From NCBI GenBank assembly GCA_025936675.1, contig JAICSX010000011.1:1-62533 (forward strand): a stretch of 62,533 bases of DNA, given 5' to 3'. Origin of the DNA: Sphingomonas sp. GTDB lineage: Bacteria; Pseudomonadota; Alphaproteobacteria; Sphingomonadales; Sphingomonadaceae. This document shows positions 15,637-27,104 of this stretch, in pieces; within the stretch, counting starts at the first letter, position 1, and each line of letters begins with the position of its first letter. The notes beneath the pieces are model-generated. The model saw only the letters and a program-made list of their open reading frames with translations. It was not told the origin of the DNA and ran no database searches. A program made the position numbers and the translations under genes.

Positions 15637-17228
15637 TGCTCGATTTCCCGAAGTGGAAAGTATGGCTGATCGGTCTCGTCATCGCGGCCGGCGTGCTGCT
15701 ATCGATTCCCAGCCTCATCGAGCGGACCCCCCTCGCGAGCCACTGGCCGAAATGGCTTCCGGACTACAAGATCAGCCTCGGGCTTGACCTTAACGGCGGC
15801 AGCCATCTGCTGCTCGAAGCCGATGCCGCTGATGCACAGAAGCAGCGGCTCCAGGCGATGGAGGACGAGGTCAACACCGAGCTTAGGCGTGACCCGCAGA
15901 TCCAGATTGGTGACATCTCGACGGCGGGCGGCCGGCTGTCCTTCATGGTCCGCGACCCGCGGCAAGTCGATGCGGCGGTCGATCGGATGCGCAACCTCAC
16001 CAAGCCGGTCGCGCTGACCGGCACCCGCGACTGGGATGTGCAGGTCGTCGATTCGACGCGCATCGTCATGACTCCGACGCCGAACGGGACCGCGCAGTCG
16101 CTGAAGGACGCGATGAGTGTCGCTCGCGACGTCGTCCGGCGTCGCATCGATCCGTCGGGCACGAAGGAAATCACCGTCATCACCGAGGGCGGAAACCGAA
16201 TCCTCGTCGAGGTCCCCGGAGTCGAGGATCCTGAGGCGCTGAAGCGGCTGATCGGACAGACCGCGCGGCTCGAGTTCAAGCTGGTCGACCTTTCGGCCGA
16301 CCAGAACGAAGTTCGCCAGGGTCGCGCTCCGCCGGGGAGCCAGGCATTGCCGCTCGCCGACGGGACAGGCTTCATGGCGGTGAAGCGGCGAGTGATGGTC
16401 TCGGGCGATCAGTTGGTCGACGCCAAGCAGGGCTATGACCAGGACGGTCGTCCCGCGATCGACATCACGTTCAACACCGCCGGTGCCAGGCGCTTCGCCC
16501 GCACCACGCAGGAGAACGTCAACAAGCCGTTCGCGATCATCCTCGACGACAAGATCTTGTCTGCTCCCAACATCAACGAGCCGATCCTCGGTGGACGCGC
16601 CCAAATCATGGGCAGCTTCACCGTTCAGAGCGCGCATGATCTCGCCGTCAGCCTCGCCTCGGGCAAGCTGCCGGTGAAGCTGAACGTGATCGAGGAGCGG
16701 ACGGTCAGCGCGGAGCTTGGCGCCGATTCCATCCGCAAGGGCGCAATCGCCTCGATTGTGTCGGTCGCGCTGGTGATCGTTTTCATGCTGGTCACCTATG
16801 GGCGCTTCGGTGTCTATGCGAACATCGCGCTGGTCGTGAACGCCTTCCTGATCCTCGGGATCATGGCGATGTTCAACGCCACGCTGACGCTGCCCGGAAT
16901 CGCCGGCTTCATCCTGACGATCGGCGCTGCGGTCGACGCCAACGTGCTGATCAACGAGCGAATACGCGAGGAGATAAGGCGAGGGAGGCGGCTGCTCGAT
17001 GCTGTCGAGACTGGCTATCATGAAGCGTTCCGCGCGATCTTCGATGCCAACGTCACGCATGTGATCTCCGCGGCGATCATGGCCTATTTCGGCTCGGGGC
17101 CCGTGCGCGGCTTCGCGGTCGTCCTGCTGATCGGCGTCGTCACGTCGGTGTTCACCGCCGTTTACTTCACCCGCATGCTGGTCGCGTTGTGGATCCGACG
17201 CACGCGGCCGCGCGAACTGCACATTTGA
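15636..17228 (+). CDS. secD: Protein translocase subunit SecD
   Basis: SecD uses the proton gradient with SecF to pull exported proteins out of SecYEG. The 530-residue protein has the first membrane helix near residues 7-25, the motif LGLDLNGGSHLLLE, a large periplasmic domain (about 40-350), the stretch VSLASGKLPVKLNVIEERTV leading to the five-helix membrane block, and FILTIGAAVDANVLINERIR near the C-terminus. Length is slightly below that of E. coli SecD (about 615), which is normal for alphaproteobacteria. It is ten bases ahead of secF. Confidence 0.97.
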   Translation: MLDFPKWKVWLIGLVIAAGVLLSIPSLIERTPLASHWPKWLPDYKISLGLDLNGGSHLLLEADAADAQKQRLQAMEDEVNTELRRDPQIQIGDISTAGGRLSFMVRDPRQVDAAVDRMRNLTKPVALTGTRDWDVQVVDSTRIVMTPTPNGTAQSLKDAMSVARDVVRRRIDPSGTKEITVITEGGNRILVEVPGVEDPEALKRLIGQTARLEFKLVDLSADQNEVRQGRAPPGSQALPLADGTGFMAVKRRVMVSGDQLVDAKQGYDQDGRPAIDITFNTAGARRFARTTQENVNKPFAIILDDKILSAPNINEPILGGRAQIMGSFTVQSAHDLAVSLASGKLPVKLNVIEERTVSAELGADSIRKGAIASIVSVALVIVFMLVTYGRFGVYANIALVVNAFLILGIMAMFNATLTLPGIAGFILTIGAAVDANVLINERIREEIRRGRRLLDAVETGYHEAFRAIFDANVTHVISAAIMAYFGSGPVRGFAVVLLIGVVTSVFTAVYFTRMLVALWIRRTRPRELHI

Positions 17229-17238
17229 GACGCGAACC

Positions 17239-18189
17239 ATGAAGCTTCTGAAGCTCGTCCCCGACCATACCAACCTTAACTTCATGCGCTGGCGCAATCT
17301 CGCGCTCGTGCTGTCGCTGATCGCCACGGTCGCGTCGATCGCCTTCACCGTCTACCGCGGGCTCAATCTCGGGATTGATTTCATTGGCGGCGAAGTCGTC
17401 AGGGCTCAATTCGTTCAGCCGGTGCACATCGACGACCTCCGTTCGCGCGTCGATCGCCTTGGCGTCGGCGATGCCAGCATTCAGGCGCTCGGCAGCGATC
17501 GTACCTATCAGATCCGTCTTCCAAAGCCGGCGGGGCCGGAGACTGCCTCCAACGCAATGGTCAGCAAGCTGCGCGTCGCGCTTCCGCAGCAATATCCTGG
17601 AGCGAAGGTCGATTCAGGCGAGTCCGTATCGGGCAAGGTCAGCGAGGAGCTTGCCGCCGACAGCGCTAAAGCAATCGGCATCGCGATGATCGGAATCGCG
17701 ATCTACATCTGGTTCCGCTTCGAATGGCAGTTCGGCGTCGGTGCGCTTCTGACGCTCGCCCACGACATTGCGATGACGCTCGGCTTCTTCGCCTTCACCC
17801 GGCTGCCGGTCGACCTCAACGTCGTCGCCGCCTTCCTCACGATCATCGGCTATTCGCTGAACGATACGGTGGTCATCTACGACCGGATCCGCGAGAATCT
17901 TCGAAAATATCGCAAGATGTCGATCCTGCCGCTGCTCAACCTGTCGCTCAACGAGACGCTGGCGCGAACCGTCGTGACGTCGCTCACCGTGCTCATCGCA
18001 CTCGGAGTGCTGATGCTGATCGGGCCCCGCGTGATCTTCGGTTTGGCGATCGCCATCTTCCTCGGTGTCGTGATCGGGACCTATTCCTCCATCTATATTT
18101 CGTCTCCCGTGCTGGTCTGGCTGGGTGTCCAGCCCGACAGTTTCCTCAAGTCCGAGGATAAAGAAGGCGCGGAGGCGCAGACCGCCTGA
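17239..18189 (+). CDS. secF: Protein translocase subunit SecF
   Basis: SecF pairs with SecD in the SecDF-YajC complex. The 316-residue product shows six membrane helices, the motif GLNLGIDFIGGEVVRAQF, and the conserved TIIGYSLNDTVVIYDRIREN block. A charged C-terminal tail follows. It completes the operon; bamD begins 80 bases later and may have its own promoter. Confidence 0.97.
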   Translation: MKLLKLVPDHTNLNFMRWRNLALVLSLIATVASIAFTVYRGLNLGIDFIGGEVVRAQFVQPVHIDDLRSRVDRLGVGDASIQALGSDRTYQIRLPKPAGPETASNAMVSKLRVALPQQYPGAKVDSGESVSGKVSEELAADSAKAIGIAMIGIAIYIWFRFEWQFGVGALLTLAHDIAMTLGFFAFTRLPVDLNVVAAFLTIIGYSLNDTVVIYDRIRENLRKYRKMSILPLLNLSLNETLARTVVTSLTVLIALGVLMLIGPRVIFGLAIAIFLGVVIGTYSSIYISSPVLVWLGVQPDSFLKSEDKEGAEAQTA

Positions 18190-18269
18190 ATTTCCGTTCA
18201 GCGAAGGCCAAGCTTTCGCCGTCCATCCCTTGCTTGGCCTGCGCCAGAGGCGACGCTAATGAGGTCTCA

Positions 18270-19070
18270 ATGCTGAAGCTTTCCCGTCCCACCAAACTGC
18301 TGCTCGCTGCCACAGCTACGCTTGCGCTGGCCTCTTGCGCGCACAAGAAAACGGGTCTCGATACCGCTTACGTCGCCCGCGACGTCAGCTCGCTCTACAA
18401 CGCCGCGAAGCACTCGATGGACAACGCCGACTACGACCAGGCGGCCAAGCTCTTCGACGAGGTCGAGCGCCAGCATCCTTATTCGATCTGGGCGCGCCGG
18501 GCGCAGCTAATGAGCGCCTTCAATTATTATCTGGCGCAGAAATATACCGACGCGATCAGCTCGGCGCAGCGCTTCCTGACGATCCATCCGGGTAATACAG
18601 AAGCGCCCTACGCGCAATATCTGATCGCAATGAGCTATTATCAGCAGATCGACGAGGTCACGCGCGATCAGACCACGACCCAGCAGGCGTCCGACGCGTT
18701 CGGCGAGCTGATCCGCCGTTATCCCGACAGCCGCTATGCGGCTGATGCACGGCTCAAGATGGACCTGATCAAGGACCACCTTGCCGGCAAGGAGATGGAA
18801 GTCGGCCGCTTCTACCAACGTTCTGGGCAGTGGCTCGCGGCGACCTACCGCTTCCGTACTGTCGTCGATGGATATCAAACCACGAGCCAGACGCCCGAAG
18901 CGCTAGAGCGGCTGGTCGAATGCTATATCGCACTCGGCATTCCCGAGGAGGCGCGCAAGGCAGGAGCGGTTCTCGGCCGCAACTATCCGGAGAGCAATTG
19001 GTACAAGCAGGCGCTGCGGCTGCTTCAGCGGGACGGCCAGGTAACGCGGCGGACGGCTTCCCGAAAGTGA
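18270..19070 (+). CDS. bamD: Outer membrane assembly lipoprotein BamD
   Basis: BamD is the essential TPR lipoprotein of the BAM complex that inserts outer-membrane barrels. ATG 18270 gives a lipoprotein signal ending in lipobox LASC (MLKLSRPTKLLLAATATLAL then ASC). Five TPR-like helical repeats follow, with family-typical DYDQAAKLFDEVERQHPYS and PYAQYLIAMSYYQQI. The product is 266 residues. An upstream ATG would spoil the signal peptide. recN follows 22 bases later, an arrangement common in proteobacteria. Confidence 0.95.
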   Translation: MLKLSRPTKLLLAATATLALASCAHKKTGLDTAYVARDVSSLYNAAKHSMDNADYDQAAKLFDEVERQHPYSIWARRAQLMSAFNYYLAQKYTDAISSAQRFLTIHPGNTEAPYAQYLIAMSYYQQIDEVTRDQTTTQQASDAFGELIRRYPDSRYAADARLKMDLIKDHLAGKEMEVGRFYQRSGQWLAATYRFRTVVDGYQTTSQTPEALERLVECYIALGIPEEARKAGAVLGRNYPESNWYKQALRLLQRDGQVTRRTASRK

Positions 19071-19092
19071 TGCCGCTGGAGCTGCTCCTCAC

Positions 19093-20745
19093 ATGCTGAG
19101 GCAGCTCGCAATTCACAACATCGTGCTCGTCGAACGGCTCGAGCTGGAGTTCGAGCCGGGCCTTAGCGTGCTCACCGGTGAAACCGGGGCCGGCAAGTCG
19201 ATCCTGCTCGATGCGCTCGGCCTTGCACTCGGCGCTCGCGCCGACACCGGGCTGGTGCGGGCAGGCGAGGACGCTGCGTCGGTCTCGGCGGAAATCGAGC
19301 TTCCGGCGGGACATCCCGCAATTGCATTGCTTCTCGAACAGGAGATCGCGCCAGAGCCCGGCGAAGCCTTGATCGTGCGCCGGACCTTGCGCAGCGACGG
19401 TGGGAGCCGCGCCTTCGTCGCCGGCGCGAGCGTCCCGGCCGGGCTGTTGCGCGATCTCGGTTCGCTTGCTCTCGAGATCCACGGTCAGCATGACGACCGC
19501 GGGCTGCTCAATCCGAAGGGTCATCGCGCGCTGTTGGATGCGTTCGGCAAAATCGACGGCTCCCACGTCGAGCGTTGCTGGCTCGACGTTACCCGCATTG
19601 AATCCGAGCTGCTCGCCGCCCGCGAAGCCGCCGCTGCCGCCGAGCGCGACCGCGAATGGCTGGAGCACAGCTGCGCCGAGATTGAGGCGCTCGCGCCCGA
19701 AGAAGGCGAGGAGACGCGCCTCGCCGAGCAGCGTGCCGCAATGCACGCTGCCCTCAAGGCAGGCGAATCGCTGACCGGCCTCGATGAGCTGCTTGGTGGG
19801 TCAGAGGGCGCGATTTCGCAGCTTCGCCAGGCGGCGCGGCGGATCGAGCGCGGCGCGGCCGATCACCCGCTGCTGGCCGAGGCGCTTGCATCGCTTGATC
19901 GTGCCTTGATCGAGGCGAGCGAAGCCGAGGACCGGATTGGCCGGGCTGCCGACGCGATGGCGTTCGATCCGGAGCGGCTGGAGCAGGCTGAAGCGCGCTT
20001 GTTCGACATCCGCGGCCTCGCTCGCAAGCACAGGGTCGAACCCGACCAGCTTGCGGCACTGGGCGCCCAGATGCGAGCCCAACTGGCCGCGATTCAGGCC
20101 GGCGGCGAGCATATCGGCGAGCTCGAGCGGCAACTGGTCGCTGCCCGCGAAGCCTATTCGAGCGCGGCAGAGCAACTCAGAAGACAGCGGCATGAGGCTG
20201 CGGCGCGGCTCGACGAAGCGGTTGTCGATGAGCTCTATCCGCTGAAGCTCGATGCCGCGAGCTTTCGCGCAACCATCGGCGCGGCAGAGGCGGGACCTTC
20301 CGGCATCGACCGCGTGGAGTTCGAGGTGTCGACCAATCCCGGCGCGCCGTTCGGTCCGCTGATCCGGATCGCGTCGGGCGGCGAGCTGTCGCGCTTCATC
20401 CTCGCGCTGAAGGTCGCGCTGGCCGAGGCAGGAAGCGCGGCGACGATGATCTTCGATGAGGTCGATCACGGGGTCGGCGGTGCGGTTGCAAGCGCGATCG
20501 GCGACCGGCTCGCGCGGCTTGCCGAACAGAGCCAGGTGCTTGTCGTCACGCATAGCCCGCAAGTCGCAGCGCGCGCGTCGCACCATTATCGGATTGAGAA
20601 GAGGCACGGCGACGGCGGCACTCGGACGACGGTCCGCAAGCTCTCGGCGGAGGAGCGGCGCGAGGAGATCGCTCGGATGCTCTCCGGTGCTTCGATCACC
20701 GAGGAGGCGCGGGCCCAGGCGTCGCGGCTGCTGGACGCGGCGTGA
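19093..20745 (+). CDS. recN: DNA repair protein RecN
   Basis: RecN is an SMC-like ATPase that holds DNA ends together during double-strand break repair. The 550-residue protein has Walker A TGETGAGKSILLDAL, a coiled-coil middle (about 150-370, Ala/Glu/Arg-rich), the ABC signature ASGGELSRFILALK, and Walker B TMIFDEVDHGVGG, followed by the H-loop VLVVTHSPQVAA. Its 3' end overlaps the next start by four bases (GTGA). SOS regulation is usual in other bacteria, but I did not find a clear LexA box. Confidence 0.97.
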   Translation: MLRQLAIHNIVLVERLELEFEPGLSVLTGETGAGKSILLDALGLALGARADTGLVRAGEDAASVSAEIELPAGHPAIALLLEQEIAPEPGEALIVRRTLRSDGGSRAFVAGASVPAGLLRDLGSLALEIHGQHDDRGLLNPKGHRALLDAFGKIDGSHVERCWLDVTRIESELLAAREAAAAAERDREWLEHSCAEIEALAPEEGEETRLAEQRAAMHAALKAGESLTGLDELLGGSEGAISQLRQAARRIERGAADHPLLAEALASLDRALIEASEAEDRIGRAADAMAFDPERLEQAEARLFDIRGLARKHRVEPDQLAALGAQMRAQLAAIQAGGEHIGELERQLVAAREAYSSAAEQLRRQRHEAAARLDEAVVDELYPLKLDAASFRATIGAAEAGPSGIDRVEFEVSTNPGAPFGPLIRIASGGELSRFILALKVALAEAGSAATMIFDEVDHGVGGAVASAIGDRLARLAEQSQVLVVTHSPQVAARASHHYRIEKRHGDGGTRTTVRKLSAEERREEIARMLSGASITEEARAQASRLLDAA

Positions 20746-21259
20746 CGAGCTACGTAGCGCTGCTGCGCGGCGTGAACCTGGTCGGCAAGAGCACGCTCAA
20801 GATGGCCGACCTCAAGGATGTCGCGCGCAAGCTCGGCCTGAAGGACGCCCGGACATTCATTGCCAGTGGCAACTTGCTCTTCACCAGCGATGAGCGGGAG
20901 GAGAAGCTCCGCCAATTGCTCGAACGCCAGCTGCAGACGCACATGTCGAAGGACGCTCGAGTGATGCTTCGGACCGCGGACGAGATGGCGGCAGTGGTGC
21001 AGGCGAATCCCTTCACCGATCAGGCACAGAACCAGGTCCAGGCCTTCTTCATGAACGAGGCGCCGCCCGACGACCTCGATTCCACGATCCGAAACCAGGC
21101 GCACGACGAGCGGGTCGCTGCCGGAGCCCGCGAGGTCTTTGTCGCGTACGGCGAACGGGGTATCGGGCGCTCGCGCATCCGGATTCCCGCCGCAGAAATG
21201 GGGACCGCGCGCAACATGAACACGGTCGCGAAGCTGGCCGCACTGGCAAGGGAGATGTC

Positions 21260-21263
<4 letters not shown>
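20742..21263 (+). CDS. DUF1697 family protein
   Basis: This 173-residue protein starts at GTG with the family hallmark TSYVALLRGVNLVGKSTLKM and contains RTFIASGNLLFTSD. The structure of this family is a ferredoxin-like repeat; the function is unknown to me. It is co-transcribed with recN (GTGA overlap) and the following hydrolase (ATGA overlap). Confidence 0.88.
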
Positions 21264-24011
<2,748 letters not shown>

Positions 24012-24014
24012 CGA

Positions 24015-24521
24015 ATGCCAATGCTGCAAACCGAAGTGTATTCCTCGTCGCGTTCGAAGATCGCGTTGATGCTGCTGGGAGCGCTTGCGTTCGTCGCGAT
24101 TGCGGTTTTTCTACCGGCCGACGAACAATCGCAAAATTGGCGAATTTATTGTGGTGGGTTCTTCGGCTTCTGCGCCATCGTCTTTCTCTGTCTGCTCGTG
24201 CGGCCACAGCGACTAACTTTGGATGCCGAGGGTTTCATGTTGTCCGGTGGCCTGATGCTGCCTTCGCGGGTGAAGAAAATTCGCTGGGACGACATCGAAG
24301 GATTCTCCGTCTTTGAGACCGGAAGAGGCAATAAGCTGATCGCATACAACTTTTCGCCTGGCGCTTCGGAGCGAACGCGTTTGTCACGCTTCAATCACGC
24401 CGCATTTGGTTTGGACGCTGCTTTGCCGAGTGGCTGGCCTGGTGGAGCAGCTCAGATGGCCGAGCATTTGAATACCTATCGTGCTCAAGCTCTGCAGATC
24501 GCCAATGAGTACGGTGCTTAG
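24015..24521 (+). CDS. STM3941-like membrane protein
   Basis: This 168-residue protein has two close transmembrane helices (ALMLLGALAFVAIAVFLPA and YCGGFFGFCAIVFLCLLV), then a soluble beta-rich domain (KKIRWDDIEGFSVFETGRGN) that looks like the PH-like domain of the STM3941 family. Function is unknown. Its base composition is slightly more AT-rich than its neighbours. It starts four bases after ligA and converges on prmA with a 4-base overlap. Confidence 0.72.
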   Translation: MPMLQTEVYSSSRSKIALMLLGALAFVAIAVFLPADEQSQNWRIYCGGFFGFCAIVFLCLLVRPQRLTLDAEGFMLSGGLMLPSRVKKIRWDDIEGFSVFETGRGNKLIAYNFSPGASERTRLSRFNHAAFGLDAALPSGWPGGAAQMAEHLNTYRAQALQIANEYGA

Positions 24522-25399
24522 ATTAGCTGCAGCACCAGCACCGGCCATTCGCCCGATCCGCGATCGCGCAGGATAAGCCGGAGCTTCTGATATGCTGAGA
24601 TCACCGCATCGGCCTGCGTTTCGAGCAAGCCGGCGAGCATCACTGTTCCGCCCAGCGCGAGCGCCTTCGCGAAATTTGGGGCCAACTCGATCAGCGGCCC
24701 GGCGAGGATGTTGGCGATGATCAGGTCGAATGGCGTCCTCGCCGAAAGCAGCGGCGAGTCCATGCCGTCGGCAACCCCGAGCAACAGCTCGCCCGCGCCG
24801 TGGCCGAGCTTCACGCCGTTGATCGCCGCATTGTCACGCGCCACGTCGATGGCGACGGCGTCGATGTCGGTCGCAATGCACTTCGCCTCCGGCCACAGCG
24901 CCAGCGCCGCAAAGGCGAGTAGGCCTGTGCCGGTTCCGATGTCGGCGATGTTCGTGAAGTGTGCACCCTCGCGTTCGAGCCGGTCGAGCGCTTCGAGGCA
25001 GCCGCTGGTCGTCGCATGCTGGCCGGTACCGAAGGCCAGGCTCGCGTCGATCTCGAATGCAATCGTCCCTGGCGGATGGCCGCGGTAGGTCGGCGTGTGA
25101 ACGAAGAAGCGTCCGGCGCGGATCGGTTGAAGGCCAGCCTGGCTCATCGTCACCCAGTCGGCCTCGCCGAGCTGCTCGACCCGCGCCGGCCCGCTGCCGA
25201 GGCTGGTCAGAAGCGCGATCTCCTCGCTGGTCGGCTCACGTTCGAAATAGGCATGGATCAGCCAATCGTCCGGCGTGGATTCGTCCGGCTCGTCGGCGAC
25301 CAGCACCGGCGGGGGGTCGCCGAAGCCGGGAAGGTCATCCATGTCGCCGATCGCCTCGCCCTGCGCGCGCGTGCATGGCACGGTGACGCGGAAGCTCAC
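24518..25399 (-). CDS. prmA: Ribosomal protein L11 methyltransferase PrmA
   Basis: PrmA trimethylates ribosomal protein L11. The 293-residue protein has an N-terminal substrate-recognition domain and a Rossmann methyltransferase domain with FGTGQHATTSGCLEAL, SAM motif I ADIGTGTGLLAFAAL, and FDLIIANILAGPL (the NPPY-equivalent motif). GTG 25399 is chosen because it overlaps the upstream stop by four bases; the longer in-frame extension is Arg-rich and unlike the family. It is the last gene of an SDR-MBL-prmA operon. Confidence 0.93.
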   Translation of the reverse strand: MSFRVTVPCTRAQGEAIGDMDDLPGFGDPPPVLVADEPDESTPDDWLIHAYFEREPTSEEIALLTSLGSGPARVEQLGEADWVTMSQAGLQPIRAGRFFVHTPTYRGHPPGTIAFEIDASLAFGTGQHATTSGCLEALDRLEREGAHFTNIADIGTGTGLLAFAALALWPEAKCIATDIDAVAIDVARDNAAINGVKLGHGAGELLLGVADGMDSPLLSARTPFDLIIANILAGPLIELAPNFAKALALGGTVMLAGLLETQADAVISAYQKLRLILRDRGSGEWPVLVLQLI

Positions 25400-26322
25400 T
25401 TCGTCTGGGCTTCCTTCGCCAGCCGGTCGTCGAGCTGCTTGGTCAGGTCCGCCGCGCGAGCCTTGCACCCATTCTCGTCGAGTAGCGGCTTTCCGAGCGC
25501 GAGACGCTGCGGCATGTCGCTCTGGCCGGGATGCGGAGTCAGCAGGATCTCGCATGGGCTAGCCGCCAGCTTGGCGATCGACGCGCGGTAGGCAGCTAAA
25601 TAAGCCGGATGGTCGCTGAACCGGTAATTTGGAGCGCTAACCGGAGACAGGCTGTCGGAATAGACGATCGTCCGGCACACACCGCCGTCGCAGCTCACCC
25701 AGCGCCAGCTCATTGCGCCCGCCGTGTGGCCCGGAGTCGCGATCGCAGTCACCATCAGATTGCCAAGCAGGACACCTTCGCCGTCGCGCACGATTCGACC
25801 GACCTCGACCGCGGGAAATGGTTTTGCGACACCAAATTGCGGGTCGTCCTGCGAGGGCTGGCCCGATGAGAGGACCTTGGCCGCGGCTGCCGACGTCACC
25901 ACCGTCGCTCCGCTCAACCGCTGCAGCCTCGCGATCCCGCCGACATGGTCGAAATGCTCGTGGCTGGTGAGGATGAAGCGGACGTCCTGGATTCGGTAGC
26001 CGAGGCTCTGGATGTTGCTCGCGATGAGATCGGCCGCAGCTTCTGGTCCACCATCGATCAAGATGTCGCCTTGGTCGCCGACGATCAGGATCGAAGAAAT
26101 GCCGCAAGTCCCTACGAGATAGGTGTTCGCATGAATGCGCACCGGCGGCGCCGGCTTGGTCCAGGACTCCGGATCCTTTGAATCCATGCAGGTCGACGCC
26201 CACAAGGGACCGTTGGTTTCGATCGGCGCCCTTGGCTGCTCGATGATGCGCGGCGCCTTGCCGAGCGGGACGACGATCTGGTTGAGTTGAGCAGCGGCCA
26301 GCAGAAAGAGGCTAGCGAACAT
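25396..26322 (-). CDS. Subclass B3-like metallo-beta-lactamase fold hydrolase
   Basis: This 308-residue exported protein (signal peptide MFASLFLLAAAQLNQ region) has the zinc motif SHEHFDHVGG, the GHTAGAMSW block and a late TPHPGQSD His, with the NYRFSDHPAYLAAYR region typical of subclass B3 enzymes. All six zinc-ligand positions appear to be filled (His-x-His-x-Asp-His, His, His). B3 enzymes hydrolyse carbapenems and other beta-lactams, but sequence alone cannot prove activity. Its start overlaps the SDR gene by 11 bases and its end overlaps the prmA start by four bases, implying one operon, which is unusual for a resistance gene. Confidence 0.85.
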   Translation of the reverse strand: MFASLFLLAAAQLNQIVVPLGKAPRIIEQPRAPIETNGPLWASTCMDSKDPESWTKPAPPVRIHANTYLVGTCGISSILIVGDQGDILIDGGPEAAADLIASNIQSLGYRIQDVRFILTSHEHFDHVGGIARLQRLSGATVVTSAAAAKVLSSGQPSQDDPQFGVAKPFPAVEVGRIVRDGEGVLLGNLMVTAIATPGHTAGAMSWRWVSCDGGVCRTIVYSDSLSPVSAPNYRFSDHPAYLAAYRASIAKLAASPCEILLTPHPGQSDMPQRLALGKPLLDENGCKARAADLTKQLDDRLAKEAQTK

Positions 26323-27016
26323 AGCTGGCGCCGTTGACGTCGATGATGCTTCCCGTAGCCGACGCGGGCGCCTCCGTCGCGAGCCAGCGGATCACCTCCG
26401 CAACCTCGTCGGTCGATGCGACGCGCCCTAACGGGATGTCGGCGATGATCTTCGCGCCGCCGCGCCCCTGAAGATATTCCGCGGTCATTTCGGAAACGGT
26501 GAAGCCTGGCGCAACGCCGAAGCAGAGGATCCCGTCGCTCGCATAACCGCGCGCGATCGTCCTGGTCATCGACACCATAGCGCCCTTCGACGCGGCGTAA
26601 TGCCAATGCTGAGGCGAATCGCCGCGAAACGCGGCGCGGCTCGCGATGTTGATGATTCGCCCTTCTCCGCCGCGATCGAGGAAGTGCGAGACGGCGAGCC
26701 GGCAGAGATCGGCAGCGGACTGGAGATTGATGGTCAGCGTGCGGTGCCATGCGGCGTGCCATTCCTCGTCCGGCGCATTATCGGCGACGGCCTCATAGAT
26801 GCCGGCATTGTTGACAAGCACGTCGATCGTCCCGTCGAGCTCGTCGAGCGCGGTATCCCAGATGTCGCGCGGCGCAGCAGGGTTGGTGAGGTCGCCTGCG
26901 ATCAGCGAGTCGCTGCCCTTGGTCGAATGACCGACGACTTTATGACCCGTCTTCTTGAGCAGCGAATAAGCTGCAGCGCCGATCCCGCGGCTAGCGCCGG
27001 TGATGAGGATGTTCAT
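26312..27016 (-). CDS. Short-chain dehydrogenase/reductase (FabG-like)
   Basis: This 234-residue SDR has the cofactor motif TGASRGIGAAAYSLL, the NNAG motif (VLVNNAGIYEA) and the catalytic Ser and YxxxK (HYAASKGAM). FabG-type enzymes reduce 3-oxoacyl-ACP or other ketones with NADPH. The fatty-acid role is only one possibility. It leads the operon with the metallo-hydrolase and prmA. Confidence 0.9.
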   Translation of the reverse strand: MNILITGASRGIGAAAYSLLKKTGHKVVGHSTKGSDSLIAGDLTNPAAPRDIWDTALDELDGTIDVLVNNAGIYEAVADNAPDEEWHAAWHRTLTINLQSAADLCRLAVSHFLDRGGEGRIINIASRAAFRGDSPQHWHYAASKGAMVSMTRTIARGYASDGILCFGVAPGFTVSEMTAEYLQGRGGAKIIADIPLGRVASTDEVAEVIRWLATEAPASATGSIIDVNGASYVR

Positions 27017-27028
27017 TCAACGTGATTT

Positions 27029-27095
27029 GTCATTGCGAGCGCAGCGAAGCAATCCAGTGTGGATTGCCGCGTCGATAACGTTCGCCCGCAATGAC
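27029..27095. repeat. GTCATTGCG-type palindromic repeat, copy 1
   Basis: The ends GTCATTGCG (27029-27037) and CGCAATGAC (27087-27095) are inverted copies, with an inner partial palindrome AATCCAGTGTGGATT. The sequence is the same family as 41624-41691 but in opposite orientation. It lies between two minus-strand genes. Confidence 0.85.
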
Positions 27096-27104
27096 GAGCT
27101 GGAC

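Noticed and set aside
15699..17348. 549-codon minus-strand open frame opposite secD
   Set aside because: Composition is Arg/Asp/His-rich with no motif, and it is exactly antisense to the certain secD gene.
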